Below are positions 11,601 to 26,600 of a DNA stretch of 64,000 bases, one piece after another (position 1 is the first letter of the stretch; each line of letters begins with the position of its first letter). Position numbers and translations under genes: made by a program. The notes beneath the pieces are model-generated. The model did no database searches, was not told where the DNA came from, and worked only from the letters and a program-made list of their open reading frames with translations. The stretch spans positions 16,169,385 through 16,233,384 of the forward strand of contig NC_088295.1 of the NCBI RefSeq assembly GCF_032854445.1, given 5' to 3'. Source of the DNA: Liolophura sinensis. Its lineage: Eukaryota > Mollusca > Polyplacophora > Chitonida > Chitonidae.

Positions 11601-14600
11601 CATTTACAACAAGATATAGAAACACACAGAGAACAAAACACATTTGAAAGAATTCCCCACATACAAAATTTAGTCGACGTCTGTCAGATTTAGGAGCGGA
11701 GGAAACTTACAATGATTCTATCTGAAATATTCTTACGACCTGAAGTGGTCACGGAACAACACGGAATAACGATGTTTGCATTAAAGCTAGACGGTAGAAC
11801 ACAAATCATTGAGACACTTATCCCACTTACAATGAATAAACAATAAGACTATAACATGTTATACACATACCTTAACGTCACCCATGATCTGAGGAAATCG
11901 GGAAAACCATTTAGTGCACAGTTTGTCCAGGACGATGTCTATAGTCCTGTCCACGTCCTTCAGACACAACTCACCAGGATCCTTCATATTTCGAATCATC
12001 TTCCGGACAAGTGCTTCAAACACAGGGTACATGATGAAGTTGGGAAGTTCTCGCCCCCGATGATTAGCAACCTGTTTTTTGATATCGATCATCAAATCGC
12101 GGTCATCTTCACCTATAATGCAAGTTAATATATGTGATTTAACTCTGCTATCATATAAGTGCGAGATGTGCTGGTTGATTTAATTTTTCGTTTTGAAATT
12201 TAATTAATCGCTGTGTGACGTGCTACTTCTCACGAATAGTGTGTTCTGTGACACACATATACGTCAGGAGAATATGCCGTTTAACGTACTGATATCACCG
12301 CTGCTGTGCGCGAATGATTCGAGGACGGCATCCTCTATGAGCTTATGAACGGACTCGTGTTATTTGCCGTAGGTTAAACCTTGAACCAAAGTTTAGGCAT
12401 TATCTCAAGAAATGGACTTACAAATGGATGTAGCTCGCACAGTGATGATTCCTTTAATAATTCTATTATAGTCGCTCCAAAATTTGTGGTGGTTCGTTCG
12501 AAACAGCTACACACACGACTTACGAGCACGGGTGAAACCGCGGGCTCGAGGCGCGAGGTAAGGGGACGAGTACGAGCGCGAAATGTGACCGTGCTCTTTC
12601 CTTCGCCTCGCGCCTCATGAGAACGATACACCATTCGAGTGTCCTCGGCGCGCGGGGCGAGATGTCCTCGTCAGGACCCCACATAAAAACCAGGAGAGTA
12701 GATCTGTCATGGGGCTTGCCTTGGCGGTGACGTACTCCCTGAATCACGTTTGACTGGAGACTACACCCTACATTCCCCCCTCGATGTTGAATAGGAATAC
12801 ATTACTGGCGAGTACTGGTCAGCCCGCGTTACATCATTGTATTGTTTAAACTTTCCGCCACTAGCAAGTATCGTGTTTATCAGTAGAATATCACTGAGGT
12901 GCGGTACTACTGACATTCTTTTACAGCACCGCACAGGTAAAATCATTCATACACAAGGAATGGTTTGTCAGTTGCAAGAGGCATTTTAGTGGCTTTCTGA
13001 TACCCAATTAATGTTCGAGTTTATGCTCAACCTGACATAATACAGTAGACCTCTACATGGTCTCACCAGGTCTCACTCCTTAATACCCCTTGGGTTACAT
13101 TTAGTAGTGACATAGCACAGTACACCTCTACATTGAGTAGCTGCATGTCAATCCGTAATAGCCCAGTGGGTTCATGTTTTAATGCTGACATAGCACAGTA
13201 CACCTCTACATGAACTCACTTTCTCTCCACAATACCCCCAGTGGGTTCCCACTGAGGGTTTTTAACAGCCTATATAAATTTACTTCCCAAGAACACGGCA
13301 AATACAGCGACTTAATACAGACATAGCGTGAACCCACTGCCTCCTTTCAAACATATAACTCTACAATCACCCAATACAGACACATCGCTAACCCAAGGTC
13401 CCTCTCTATGTTACCAGTAGGTTCAGGTACCACTTTTGTCACTAAATATTTGAAGAACATGGACTCACTGCTCCATATCTAACGTACCAGTGAGCTGCGG
13501 TATAACCGCGGTAAGTGCATCGTTCAATTCAGACACTGTCTAAACCCACTGACCCCTATCTAACCAATGTGTTGGTCAGTGCATTACCTTTAACTCGTAT
13601 TCATTTGTCACGTTTCTACAACCTCTTTTAGGGAAAATGAGTAAGTTGCAGATAAAACGCGGCAGCTTAAAACAAGCTCGTGAAGTTCAAGCTATGAACA
13701 TGCAATGTTTGAGTTGTCGGAAGATTTCCCGCGCTATGATACTGTCGGTATCTTCTTGACGGAAGAGTGCATAACACGAGTGACGTCATATATGTAGGCA
13801 TATATGTAGCGCTTGGTAAATCTTGGTCTCGCCACATCTCGCTTTTACAAGCCAAGAAGTATTTATATCACCAGCGAATAATGAGAATATAATTGTCTTA
13901 TTATAACAATTGTCTTATTTACCTGACGGGCCCAGCTCTTGTAATTCAAGTAACTTACAGTTTTCCATCTCAACGACACGATTGCGCATGCCTCACGCGC
14001 ACAAATCGTTCTCATTGCTCGCTGACGGGTAGCTTAAACTTTATTTTGAAATAACATCGATTTATCTAGGTCGATAATGTCGGGGAAATGTCAGTGACAC
14101 ACAGGTGTAAATGCATTTCTATGGAGCTATCCTTCTGATGAACGCTTATTAATTTTTACATACACTAATATATATAGGCCTACATTATGATAGATAATCG
14201 ATTACACAAATATAGAATGAAGTGTTTCATTATCTAATAGATTACAGGAACTACCTGTATAGAATACTACAGCCCGCGTTCAATGAATTTATCGTATCTT
14301 ACAGCCCGCATCTAAAACCTATGCATGTACTGGTACGTTCCTTTTACCGCATGATCGTTTACAGACAATGCGGTCCATACGTTACTGTTTGAATGTAAAC
14401 TTATTCCTCGTTTAAAATCGGTTCTTTCTAATACTCACTGGGGGCCATTCCTTCCACAGCAGTCCCGAATGTGTCAAACCTTCTTCGAACTTCTGTAAGC
14501 AGTCTCAATTCCTGTCCCGGGTTTGTAGTATACTCTCCTTTGGCCAAGCCTTCCAGCTCATCTTTGAATCTTGACACGATCTTTGTATTAAACGGTATAG

Positions 14601-17600
14601 ATATGTAATATGAGATATTAAATAAATGTTTGGTTACGGAAAATATTCTACAATACGCAAAGGCATAAAATAAAGGGATTTTAAGTATTGTTGTTGCACT
14701 TCATCAAAAATCTTTTTTAAAATTTTATTTTCACAGCATTAGAATCCAACATACATACTCACATCCAGCAAGACTCCTTGGCGCCCCTCCTCCGTAATAG
14801 GTAAGCCATCTCCAAGATTCCGCAGTTCCTCTCGTGTATCTTCAAGTTTTTTTCTGACGTCGGTTTTCAAATCTGGCACCACATTCTGTACGAGCAGAAT
14901 AATGTTGAACGTTGAAAAAAAATGAAACAAGAAAGCATTCACACTCAAAACATTAACCTGTTAACAGAAAGTCAGTTGTCTGAGTGATGCTAGAATGTGC
15001 AGATTGTATTGTTAAATATAACACGGATATTCTATTAATTCAACATAGGCCTAAATATTCTATTAGACTCAGCTTATTATGTTGGATATGACAGATTTTT
15101 GTAATAATAATAAAATGCATTCTAGCATCACTAAAGTAGCAGAATTTCTTTTAAAATTAACCGATTAAGTTTTTGAGTGCAGAGATTTCAAAGACGTATG
15201 TCCCCCCTCCCCTCCACAAAACTATAAACACAACACAATCAGCCATTGTAGAGTTTTAATATCTTTTTAAGAGATTGAGTGTACTTGTGTGCAAGTAGCT
15301 TTGACCTCATTGGTGGGAGGGTACAGCAATCGCCTTATATCGCCAGTTATGCCCCATAGAATCGTTAAAATGTGTCCGGCACAAGTTTGCTACTCGGTGG
15401 AATGGAAAATATATGCGCTAATCCTAAACAGATTGAAATGAATGAATGAATGATTATGGTTTAACGCCACATCGGCAATATTTCAGTCATATCGTGGCGA
15501 GATTGAAATGTGAATGTGCACAACTTCAGGTCATTTTGCACACTTTGTGTGAGTTTAAGAATCTTGTGCCAAGTAATAGCTGAGATATGACTCGCACCAA
15601 TTTCCTCTGACATATCAAGGGCAACTCCTAAAACAGGTCCAAAATGTAAAGAGGGCAGAGGTCAACGGTTCTAATAACGAACACCAACGCCCATTTGTAA
15701 AGCCAACACACTTTACAGCTATTCATGCAGTGAATGTACTTGGCTTTAAAGTTACGCATGCAGAAGCTCTGCGAAGTTCACCTCAAGGAAAGATATTCCT
15801 TAGTGTGTTATGTAACCAAACGATGAACATAGTAAGATTATAAGGTTTGAAATACATTGTGAACTATGAAGTATGAACTATAGATGAAACAAAACAAAGT
15901 TAAGAGTTTGTCAGTACTTGGGAGGTATTCTAGACTATAACAACTCATCAAAGTTATGATGCTTACTCCCAGTAATGACACAAACTGCCCACTGTGAAAT
16001 CAGAATGAAACTATCACCACTCAATGCTTTGAAATTACATGTGTAACATCTAACAGAAGTAAAGTGAACCTTCTGTACTACGAGAAACCAATTACTATAC
16101 AGTTCCAATGCTTAATGCATATTTTGCAAAAGTAACAAACTGTTCTTTCACACTTTTCAAATACATGTATTAATAACATGCATGTACTGTAGAATACGAG
16201 CAAACATCCATTGCTTGAACTTAACACATCACTAGTTAATTACTCATATTTAATCAACAAAACAACAACAATATTGTAAAGATTACGACTATCCTAATTC
16301 AGGTATCTGTTTTGAGGTTGTGCATAAGGCCTACCATACATTAACACTTTACATGTGATGTGAACAATACAAATACAATTGAGTAATTATCACGTATACA
16401 CTCAACCTACCAAAAGGGAAAAGAGGACAATGCCTTTAACGGGCTCCCATACATTGGAATGCACACGGTAGAAGGCTATTTGCGTCTGTCAGATCAACAA
16501 TAACCTATCGTTACAAAACACAAGTAAGGGAATTAAACAGCTCCCTATCTTCATAGAGCGATAGTAACTAAGTGCTGTCGAAACTTGACTATTTACAGTA
16601 CAAACTATAAACGTGTAGGGAATGGCGCATTTTTACGAATCAGCAATGCCTCACGAACGTGCCACAATAAATTTGAACAGTTACAAAACATAACGCTTTT
16701 TTCACTCAAATAAACTGCTACAGATGACTAGTAACGGAGTGTAGTAGAAATCACAATAACTGGTGAAGAGTAATGAAGAGTAATACTCACAGTGAAAACA
16801 TTCAAAATGTTTCTCGGATGGCGAGAATCTGTTGCCGCTAAAAACAATATGGCAGCTTATACAATCAATCACAGTCTCGGGGCATCATGGGTATCACAGT
16901 TTTACAACCATTTCAGCGTAACAACGCAACACAGTTACAACGTATTGCTATAAGAAGTAAATAATAGCTACAGACCATACTCAGAAAAAACTACAGATTT
17001 CGAAAAAGTAGAAACTCTAGGTATGACGTGTAACCATGGAGACCACTCGGAGCATCTGTAACTTGCTTCATCCTAGGGAAGCCTGTATCTGACATGACCA
17101 TACCATACGCCCTAAGCACTCCCCTACTAAAAACTTGCTGTCTCAGCAGTTTGCAAGGTATAATATTCATAAAATCACCCATTAATGTCTTGGGTTACAA
17201 TGTGTCTGGTTAACATTTTAGCTAGCTGTGTATCCACCATACTATCCAAGGTTTGATGATCTGCTCTCTTTCCCACTCCGCATTCCTGGGCAATCGCTGA
17301 CTTGGGAAGTACATTTGGATTGGCGTGCTGTCCACCATTAGATCTCTGACTTCGTCTAAGTTCTGGATCGTTATTTAAGGTCTCATCCTCCCCTCCTGCA
17401 CTATCAGCCGTACCACACGGCTCTGAAGGACTGGAGGCATCCGCAGACACAAATGTTTGCGATGGTGGTACATCTATGATCATCTGATACTCCGTTGAAT
17501 CATCTTCCTCCATAGACGTTAAACCCCAAGCACTCACTCACTCACTCTCTCACTCACTCACTCACTCACTCACTCACTCACTCACTCACTCACTCACTCA

Positions 17601-20600
17601 CTCACTCACTCACTTACTCACTCACTCTTCCTCCATAGGTTGGTTTTGCAAAGGCTCCTCTTGTGGCCTACTGTGAGTCTCCTTCAGCAGGGATGGTGTC
17701 TCTCAGAAGATCCCTTACATCCAATAAATCTTGTCTATAACAAGCCTTCGGTTCCCTTGGTCCACTTTGAGGTTCAACGACATATACGTTATGACTGGAT
17801 TGGCCAATGACCTTGTGGTGTTCCGAGTACCAGTGATCCTGTCGTCCAACAACCCTGTTTCTCAAGAACACTCTATCTATTTGCAAAGGATGCTGCCGGG
17901 CGCTCTGGTTGTACCTTGTCGCACGCTTCGTGTTCCAAGCGTTCATTTGCCAGGCTGAAGGCATTTTGCAAACGCTGCTGGTTTCCACAACCCACTCGGT
18001 TTCAAGAGCTGTCTTCTCTTTGTCGGTTTTAAGGATATCATCTATTGGGAGTCTGGGCTTACGTCAAAAAAACAAGTAGTAGGGCGAGAAACCCGTGATG
18101 ACATAAGGTGTAACATTATATGCATAGACCATCTCAGGCAACAGCTGGGGCCACTTCCACTTCTTTTCACGTGATAAGGTGCTGAGCGAGATATGCATGG
18201 TGCGACAGTATTTCTTGACACCACGTGTCATGTAAGGCCACCGTTTTGTTAATGGACTGAAGACAGTGCCTCTTGCTTGAGGACAGATGGTAAGAGGACT
18301 TGCTTGACAGGTTCTCCGTCTATCTGGACACTCCAGTAGAGTACTCCACCACTCTCACATAGTCTATTCCAAGAAGAAAGCAACATCTGGAGTCTCCTGT
18401 CTGAGTAATTTCAATGCTTCTTATGGCATAACTCCTTCAGACGTCCAATGGAAGGATCTTTTTCCTGGAGATGTGCAAATTCCTCACTTGACAGAGTCTG
18501 CATTGGGGTTGACTTTCCCGACTTTGACCCCCGTCCGTGAAGTTCGCAACTTGAAACGGTATCCTCCCGTTTCTACCTACTGCCACGATTGAGGGGCCTA
18601 ACTTCAGCCCTTTAGGAAGAGTTCTGTTCAACAACATCTGTGAATGGTGCTCTCGAACTCTCGAACTCTTCGATGATTTTCACTGACCATGCTGGTTTCC
18701 TGCGATACGAGCTCTGGTCGTCTTGACTACTCCAGTCTCTTCATACAGTGACAGACAGGCTTCCACTTTCGGGCCTGGAACATTCGATGAGGCGTTTCTG
18801 TTTATATCTCGAAGAACCTTTTATCCTAAACCACCAGGAATGTCACGTTTCCTTGCTTGAATTACTTCATCCACAGGGTCCTTAACGACAAGAAATCCCA
18901 TTCTTTGGAAAGTGTGTTCAAATTCTACGGTGTTATGAATGGAAGTTTCTCGCCATTTGCAGCGGTTATTCTGAGAAGGCCATCGACATCAGTTAAGTTC
19001 TTCCTGTACCACGATTCATTGACGGTGGAAACATGTGCGCTGGTGTAAAAAAGGCAGTGAGCCTCCTTCCGCTCTATTTCCATCGTTTCTTGTGGGTAAG
19101 GTCCAACAACATTCAGTATTGAGCCTGAAACTATTCTGTAACCCGAAGTGTTGCTCATCATAGGATCATCATTCTGGGATTGCCCTTTCAGGAAGTCAGG
19201 ACAATCTTGGTTCAGTGATCTGCAGGTCCAGCAACGACTTTCACTAATATTTCGATTCTTACGGTTAGCGTAGTTTTTCCGTTGGTCGGCAGCCAATTGA
19301 ACAGTTGCTAGAAAGGCTTTGATCTGTTTCTGTTGACTGGCAATGATGTCCTCCTGTCACGTGATGACGGCGTCATGATCTAACGCAGCTGGAGTTTCAT
19401 GAGAGACAGCCACATTTGATCGCTTCGCTATAGACCTGATAGTAGATTCAAACTATTTCATTGCACGAACCTTAATTTCAAAGCACAACAGGTCGGGAAT
19501 TTCCGTGCTCAGTCGCCTGATTTCTCGCTTCATTCTAACGTCATCTACAGCTTCCGCGGATCTCCTTTTTCATGTAGTCTCTCCTCCGGGTTTGAAAGAT
19601 TCATCTAGTTCAATGATGCGATCATACAACTCGACCAACTTAAGTAAACGTGACATCAGGTCATTGTCGCCCTGCACATATGAATAAAACTTCTATTGTG
19701 CTGATGGCAGGACGTCTCAATCTCCATAGACTCTGAAAAGTCCACAGAATCTGATAAGTCCATAGACTCTGAAAAGAACCTTGTAGATTTTCGCAGGTTG
19801 TCTGCTGACAGATTCCCCTCTGTCCAGAATTACTTGAGGAGCTTTACCACAGAGATGCTCCAGTATACATGCAGGTATCCCATCAACTGCAATCTTGCGA
19901 GACTCGATGTCTCTCTTCATGTCTGATACCCACTCGTGAATTCCTGGTTCTCCATCTCTCTGTAATTTTCCAGTAAATGTGGCCATTTTACTGTTCTGCA
20001 GCACCACCACTTGTTTCTGATCAGGCGCCCTGTTTTCCATTCTGGCCGTTCGAATAATCTCATCCTGGTCTTTAACTAGGGTTCTGAGCTGTTCGAGTTC
20101 AGCACTTAACCCAGGAATGTCATCAACACTGGCTTTATCACCAGTTGCCATTTTCAATACAGATTTATCACAGACAAGTGCACACAATATAGTTTTAGGA
20201 CATATTCAGAAATAGGAAGTGAACTGTTAGCAACAACAGATACAACAGAATTATAGCATAACATTTAGAGCCATATTTCTAAATATACGGGTAAAAATAG
20301 CTTAAAAGGAGCACCAGAAGGCAGGAACCAGCACATCACAGGAATGACGACTTGAACTTCCATCATCGAGGGACATGGTCTTGACACAATCAAACTTTTG
20401 ACACCATGTAAAGAGCTGGGTAACATTTTAGCTAGCTGTGTATCCACCATACTATCCAAGGTTTGATGATCTGCTCTCTTTCCCACTCCGCATTCCTGGG
20501 CAATCGCTGACTTGGGAAGTACATTTGGATTGGCGTGCTGTCCACCATTAGATCTCTGACTTCGTCTAAGTTCTGGATCGTTATTTAAGGTCTCATCCTC

Positions 20601-23600
20601 CCCTCCTGCACTATCAGCCGTACCACACGGCTCTGAAGGACTGGAGGCATCCGCAGACACAAATGTTTGCGATGGTGGTACATCTATGATCATCTGATAC
20701 TCCGTTGAATCATCATCCTCCATAGACGTTAAACCCCAAGCACTCACTCACTCACTCACTCACTCACTCACTCACTCACTCTTCCTCCATAGGTTGGTTT
20801 TGCAAAGGCTCCTCTTGTGGCCTACTGTGAGTCTCCTTCAGCGGGGATGGTGTCTCTCAGAAGATCCCTTACATCCAATAAATCTTGTCTATAACAAGCC
20901 TTCGGTTCCTTTGGTCCACAGGTTCAACGACATATACGTTATGACTGGATTGGCCAATGACCTTGTGGTGTTCCGAGTGCCAGTGATCTTGTCGTCCAAC
21001 AACCCTGTTTCTCAAGAACACTCTGTCTATCTGCAAAGGATGCTGCCGGGCGCTCTGGTTGTACCTATGGTTGTATCAGAAGGCAGGAACCAGCACATCA
21101 CCGGAATAACGACTTGAACTTCCATCATCGAGGGGCATGGTCTTGACACAATCAAACTTTTGACACCATATAAAGGGCACAGAGGTGAACCGTGCTATTG
21201 GCGAACACCAACGCCCATTTCTGAGGTTCTTCAGGTGTGCCCCTTATTTTGTGAACAAATTGAACACCCTGTATCCCGTAAATCCTGTGAAATATACAAT
21301 TTCATCAGGGATTATGCTTCTAATAAATATAACAAAGTGAAAGTATCATGTGTTTGTTATACTTATCATAAAAAGATGCCTGGATGGCAAGAGGCAGAAG
21401 CTTTCAGAAGTTCACCTCAAGGAAAGATATCCCTCAGTTTGTTATGTAACCAAACGATGAACATTGAAATATTATAAGGTTTGAAGTACATCATGAGCTA
21501 TGAACTATAGATGAAACAAAACAAAGTAAAGAGTTTAACAGTACTTGGGTGGTATTCTAGACAATAACAGCTCATCAAAGTTATGATGCTTACCCACAGT
21601 AATGACACAAACTGCCCGCCGTAAATTCAGAATGGAACTATCACCACTCATAGCTTTGAAACGGCATGTGTAGCATCTAAAAGAAGTAAACTGTGCTAGT
21701 AACAGATCGTGGTAGAAATCACAATATATGAAGAGTAATACTCACAGTGAAAGCTTTCAAAATTTTTCTCGGATGAGGAGAGACTCTTGCCAGTAAAAAC
21801 AATATGGCCGCTTATCAACCACAGTCTCGGAACGTCATGGGTATTAAAGTTTTATAACCATTTCAGCGTAACAACGCAACACAGGAACAGGGCGCAACAT
21901 CAGTCAGCTATTGCTTATGAAAGCAAATAATAGCTACAGACTATACTCAGAAAAATCTACAGATTTCGGAAGAGTAGAAACTCAAGGTACGCAGTGTAAC
22001 CATGGAGACCACTCAGAGCATCTGTAACTTGCTTCATCCTACGGAAGCCTGTATCTGACATAATCATACCATACGCCCACTACAAAATGTGAAAAAATAA
22101 TCTGGCAGTGCACAACTTTACAGGAATTGCCAGTTCGAGAAAATTAATATTTCACGAGTGCGAAGCACTGAATATACATGTGACTGACATTACGTCCAAC
22201 CATTTGCAAACCATCACTCTGTTTTCGCTGCTCTGAACTTATTCTCCATGCTTTAATCCTTTACAAGCCTATTTTCTGACGTGTTAATTAGAAACTTAGA
22301 ATAATGTAAAAGCCGAACCTTGATTTGCTTTATTAGTTCCACTGTCAGCCTTTTTGCCAGACTAGGAATCCCTCGCTGGTCCTGAGGAAGGACTCTTCAG
22401 AAAAGAGAACATTTTTGTTATTAATTCTCGGATAAACTAAAGCAGATGATTTTGTCTTAGTATCTAAGTGGTAGCGACATGATAAAATCCCAAGGGCATC
22501 AATGAACCAACTCCACTACGATGTCTGTTAAAATTCCCAGAGAATCACCGATTAAGAAGTTTCAAAATAAATCCTGTTGCAGAATTGCTTACAGGTAAAG
22601 TCCATTAGCTTGTCTAGATAGGCAGCTGATCATTTGCTAGATAGGCAGCTGATCATTTGCTAGATAGGCAGCTGATCATTTGCTAGATAGGCAGCTGATC
22701 ATTTGCTAGATAGGCAGCTGAATATGATTACATCGTTAACGAGTTACCTGAATTTGTCGTGATTTTCAAAGAAATCCTTCTCATCTTGGATTGCCTCCTG
22801 TAAGGTTTGTTTTTCGTCCACGGCCGCCTGTCCACGGCACTTAACCATGGTGTAGCCCTTCGTTAAGGGTATCACCTGATTGTTAACAGCTTTGAGCACC
22901 TGAGCTTCAGCGCCCTTGTCGATGAGGTCTGGCTTGGTGAGGACTCCTGTTAAAAAAGAAAAACCCACAACCTCATCAGAGAGGATAAGAACCAGACATT
23001 CTCATCAGAGAGGATAACAACCACACCTTATCACAGAGGATAACTACAGCAAAATCTCATCAGAGACGATAAAAAGCGGACAGATAACTTCATCAGAGAG
23101 AATAATAACCAAACAACCTCATCAGAGAGAATAACTACGAGACAACCTCACCACAGGCATTAACACTCAGCCAACCTTAACAGAGAGGACAATAAAGAGA
23201 CAATCTCATCAGAGAGAAGAACAACCATGCTGACAATCTCACAAGGGATGATAGTAAACGGACAACCTCATTAAAAAGTGTTACAACCTTGCAGACAATC
23301 TCGCTAGGGAGGATAGCAACCGGGTAACCTCAACAGAGACGACAACAACTGGACAGCATGATCAGTGTTTACGTGTGAATGGCAACTGAAGAATATGACC
23401 AGTGTTTACGTATACAGAACAAATAAATTTTTGTAAACAAGATGTCAAATGTCTTCAGTGCTTGATTTCAAGCTCAGTTAAGCTACATATCTTCAAATAA
23501 ATAGTTTGGCCTAACTGAGAATGACACACAAACAAAGATGAGCCTAACACTGGTTCTAAAGTGTCCTAGCATTTAGCCTGACAATCTTTGTATCAAGTTT

Positions 23601-26600
23601 TCTTACCTAGACTTCGTTTACCCTCCGGATCAAACGCTTGTGAGAGTTGTAAGGCCTCTGTGGTCGCGATATCCACATTACTGGGAATCACCACCAGGAT
23701 GATCGTCTCCGGCTTCTGGATGTAATGCTTAATCAGCTTTTTAATCTGTAAAATCAAATGTGCTGTGGATTATGATCAATGAAACCATACGATGTAAAGA
23801 CGTGGCCCATGTCAGCTTTTGTTTGCTTTCCACCGCTTTCAGCAAGGCTGGTTTTACACAACCTCAGCCTTTCATTATAAAAATACTATTATATTTACAA
23901 TGCTGTTTTCTGAAACAATTAACAAGAGCGTAACACGTATGAAAGTGTATCTGTTATGTGCACGTCCTAATAAGCAGCAATAATACTGAAAAAAGTTAAA
24001 GAAACACAACAAATAAATACCCCATTACTGATCGAGTGTTACCTGATATAGCAGGCGATGCTGATAAAAATATCATAGTTATTTTTTAAATATGACAATA
24101 ACTATACAGCTTATCTACATTCTATTCTTTTTCCCCCCTGCACTTATATAACATCTTGCATCTCATTGTAATTCTCATAAATTGTACACTCACTGAACAA
24201 GCCTTTCCTGCTTTGTAGGGCTTGGTCCCGTTATCAACATGTAATCATTGAAAAAAAAACCGATGCATAAAACCAGCTTGTCTACCTGTCGGCCTATATC
24301 CGCGGGTTGTCCCTCCACAGCCACACGGGCTATCCCAGGCAGATCAATGAGTGTAAGATCGGGGACTTTAGGCGACGTCACCTCCAAAGTGATCAGTTCC
24401 TCACTTATTCCTACTTCACCCTCGGTCATGGCATCCTGGGCTATTATATCATCACAAAATTTGCAATTAGAAACTTGAAAGTAATGTTAACAAAAGATGG
24501 TGTTTGGAGAACGATATAAAGGGTGATTTTTGGTTGTGCAGGTATTATAACGGTAAATGACTGTTAACGTCCAGTAGCAACCACGCACTTCCTAGGAGAG
24601 TCTATACAGTTACCTTCTTTGACAGCTTCTTCTACAGACTCAGAGGTGTCGATGTCTTTAGATTGCTTGTGTCCATGTTTGTCCTTGTAAGAGATCTTCC
24701 CACCCCAGTTAAGATCCTTTTCCCGCTGGCATTTCATTCTTAACTCTAGAGGACACCGGGTGACGATACCTGTGGTATTGGGATGGAAAAGAAGGTTATA
24801 TATAAGCAGTTTATAACCCATTTTAAACTAGTAATACCAATGGCTGATTGCAACTGTACTCACCGGAGCCCCGCGGCAGCTGAATTCCACATATGGCCTC
24901 TAGGGTAGAACTTTTCCCCGAGCTCTGGTCCCCGATCACTGCCACCGCCGGCAGTCCCACGTCTCTGTCCAAACCATAGGCCCGCAGGTTGTCAATAAGG
25001 TCAATGTATGGACGGACTTTGGCATCAAATTCTTTCGTCAGTGATGGCGAAATTCCCTGTTCATGTTGATCAGTAGAGTCAGTCGACTCTCTGCCTATAA
25101 TGAATTGTAGATGTTTTTACAGGAGACTGACTTCAAGTGATAGGGCACTATTCGTCACTGGTTTCATTTTATATAATAGGCATCACTTTTTATTCTTGGA
25201 GGCCAAACTTACACCTTTATTTGACCTAAAGGGAAGGTGAAGGGCTTTGCGCTGTAACTTTAGACACTCTTTCCGAAACATTTTCATCTTGATAAACGAG
25301 TTACAATCGATGTATATCTTCTTTTCTGATGACCATGTTCATACTTGCCACGATCGCTCATCATTAACTGAGTCGTTAACTATATATTGCTTTTTCTAAA
25401 ATTTTAGTGAAATGAAAATGTGACCACTGTTTATTCTGAGACATGAAAGCAGATTTAAATGGAATGAATGAATGAACGAATGATAATGGCTTAACGCCAC
25501 ATTGGCAATTTTCAGCCATATCGTAGCGACCATAGTTCGAAGATGACATATTACTAGTACTGAGTTTGTCCAGTTCACTCTGCGTTTCTGACGCTGCTCC
25601 ATTGACCACGGATCCCTCGTTATCGTGTACATCATATACTTCCTCAGACTGGTCGTTGTTCTGCAATGCTGAGGCACCACGTGCAGCTGAAATACCACAT
25701 GAAACAAGATCTGACAAGTACAGTCACACTTTCATCATTCTAAGGTATACTGAATCGACTCTTATATGCTGACAGTTGAGATCTGATTCTTGGGTTCAAT
25801 ATTACAGCATTGGTCACATTTGATAAATTCATAAAATACATAAAATTCAGCTGAGCCTATAGCTTTGATTTATTTGTGTCTTACTCCAGCCAATCAGCCT
25901 ATAGTCTTGATTTACCTGTGTCTTACTCCAGCCAATCAGCCTATAGCCTTGATTTACCTGTGTCTTACTCCAGCCAATCAGCGACGATCCCAGTATCCAT
26001 TAGGATATGGTTTTGCAACGCAAGAACATGTTTAGGTCGACTGCAAACGTGTTGAACAGTATTTCAGCAATATGACGACCGATAGTTTCACGAAGACATT
26101 GCAGGCCTACCCCAAGAACACAACACGAAAATTATAACCAATGTCAAGTGCTTGATTAACCAATAGCTGTCCAGCTGTCAGACCTTGGTTTGATCCGTAG
26201 TTTTACAGCAACCATAACCACTGTTAGACCTCGGTTTGATCCATAGCCCTACAGTAACTATAACCACTGTCAGACCTCGGTTTGATCCATAGCTGTACAG
26301 CAGCTATAACCACTGTCAGACCTCGGTTTGATCCATAGCTCTACAATAACTATAACCATTGTCAGCTTTCGTTTTGATACATAGCTCTACAGCAGTTACA
26401 ACCACCGCCAGACCTCTGTTTGACTCATAACTCTACAGCAATTATAACCACTGCTGGGCCTCGGTTTGTCTCATAGCTCTACAGCAGTTACAACCATTGT
26501 CCGATCTCCGTTTGACCCATAGCTCTACAGCACTATAACCACTGTCAGAACTTGGTTTCATCCTTAGCTCTACAGCAGTTACAACCACTGTCAGACCTTG

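Larger units (their letters stand above)
12113..14438. other. Mx-A intron 10
   Basis: Non-coding, holding a CpG-rich island (12525-12680) and degenerate tandem repeats (13030-13420). Nothing else identified. Confidence 0.7.
15645..22084 (-). mobile_element. Ty3/Gypsy LTR retrotransposon, rearranged and degraded, in Mx-A intron 8
   Basis: Two homologous long repeats (15645-17118 and 21169-22084) bracket gag, protease and integrase remnants on the minus strand. The primer-binding-site-like sequence TGGTGTCAAAAG directly follows the 5' LTR, and a short purine tract (AGTAGGGGAG) precedes the 3' LTR. Flanks are AAAA and AAAT, a slightly decayed 4-bp target duplication. Reverse transcriptase and RNase H are missing. 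An extra piece of the integrase tail plus a second leader copy sits between the 5' LTR and gag. Confidence 0.85.

Noticed and set aside
22319-22460. Apparent one-base frameshift in Mx-A exon 8 compared with Mx-B
   Set aside because: The mismatch disappears when the acceptors GAAG (22395-22398) in Mx-A and TCAG (52946-52949) in Mx-B are used. The compared bases upstream are intron.
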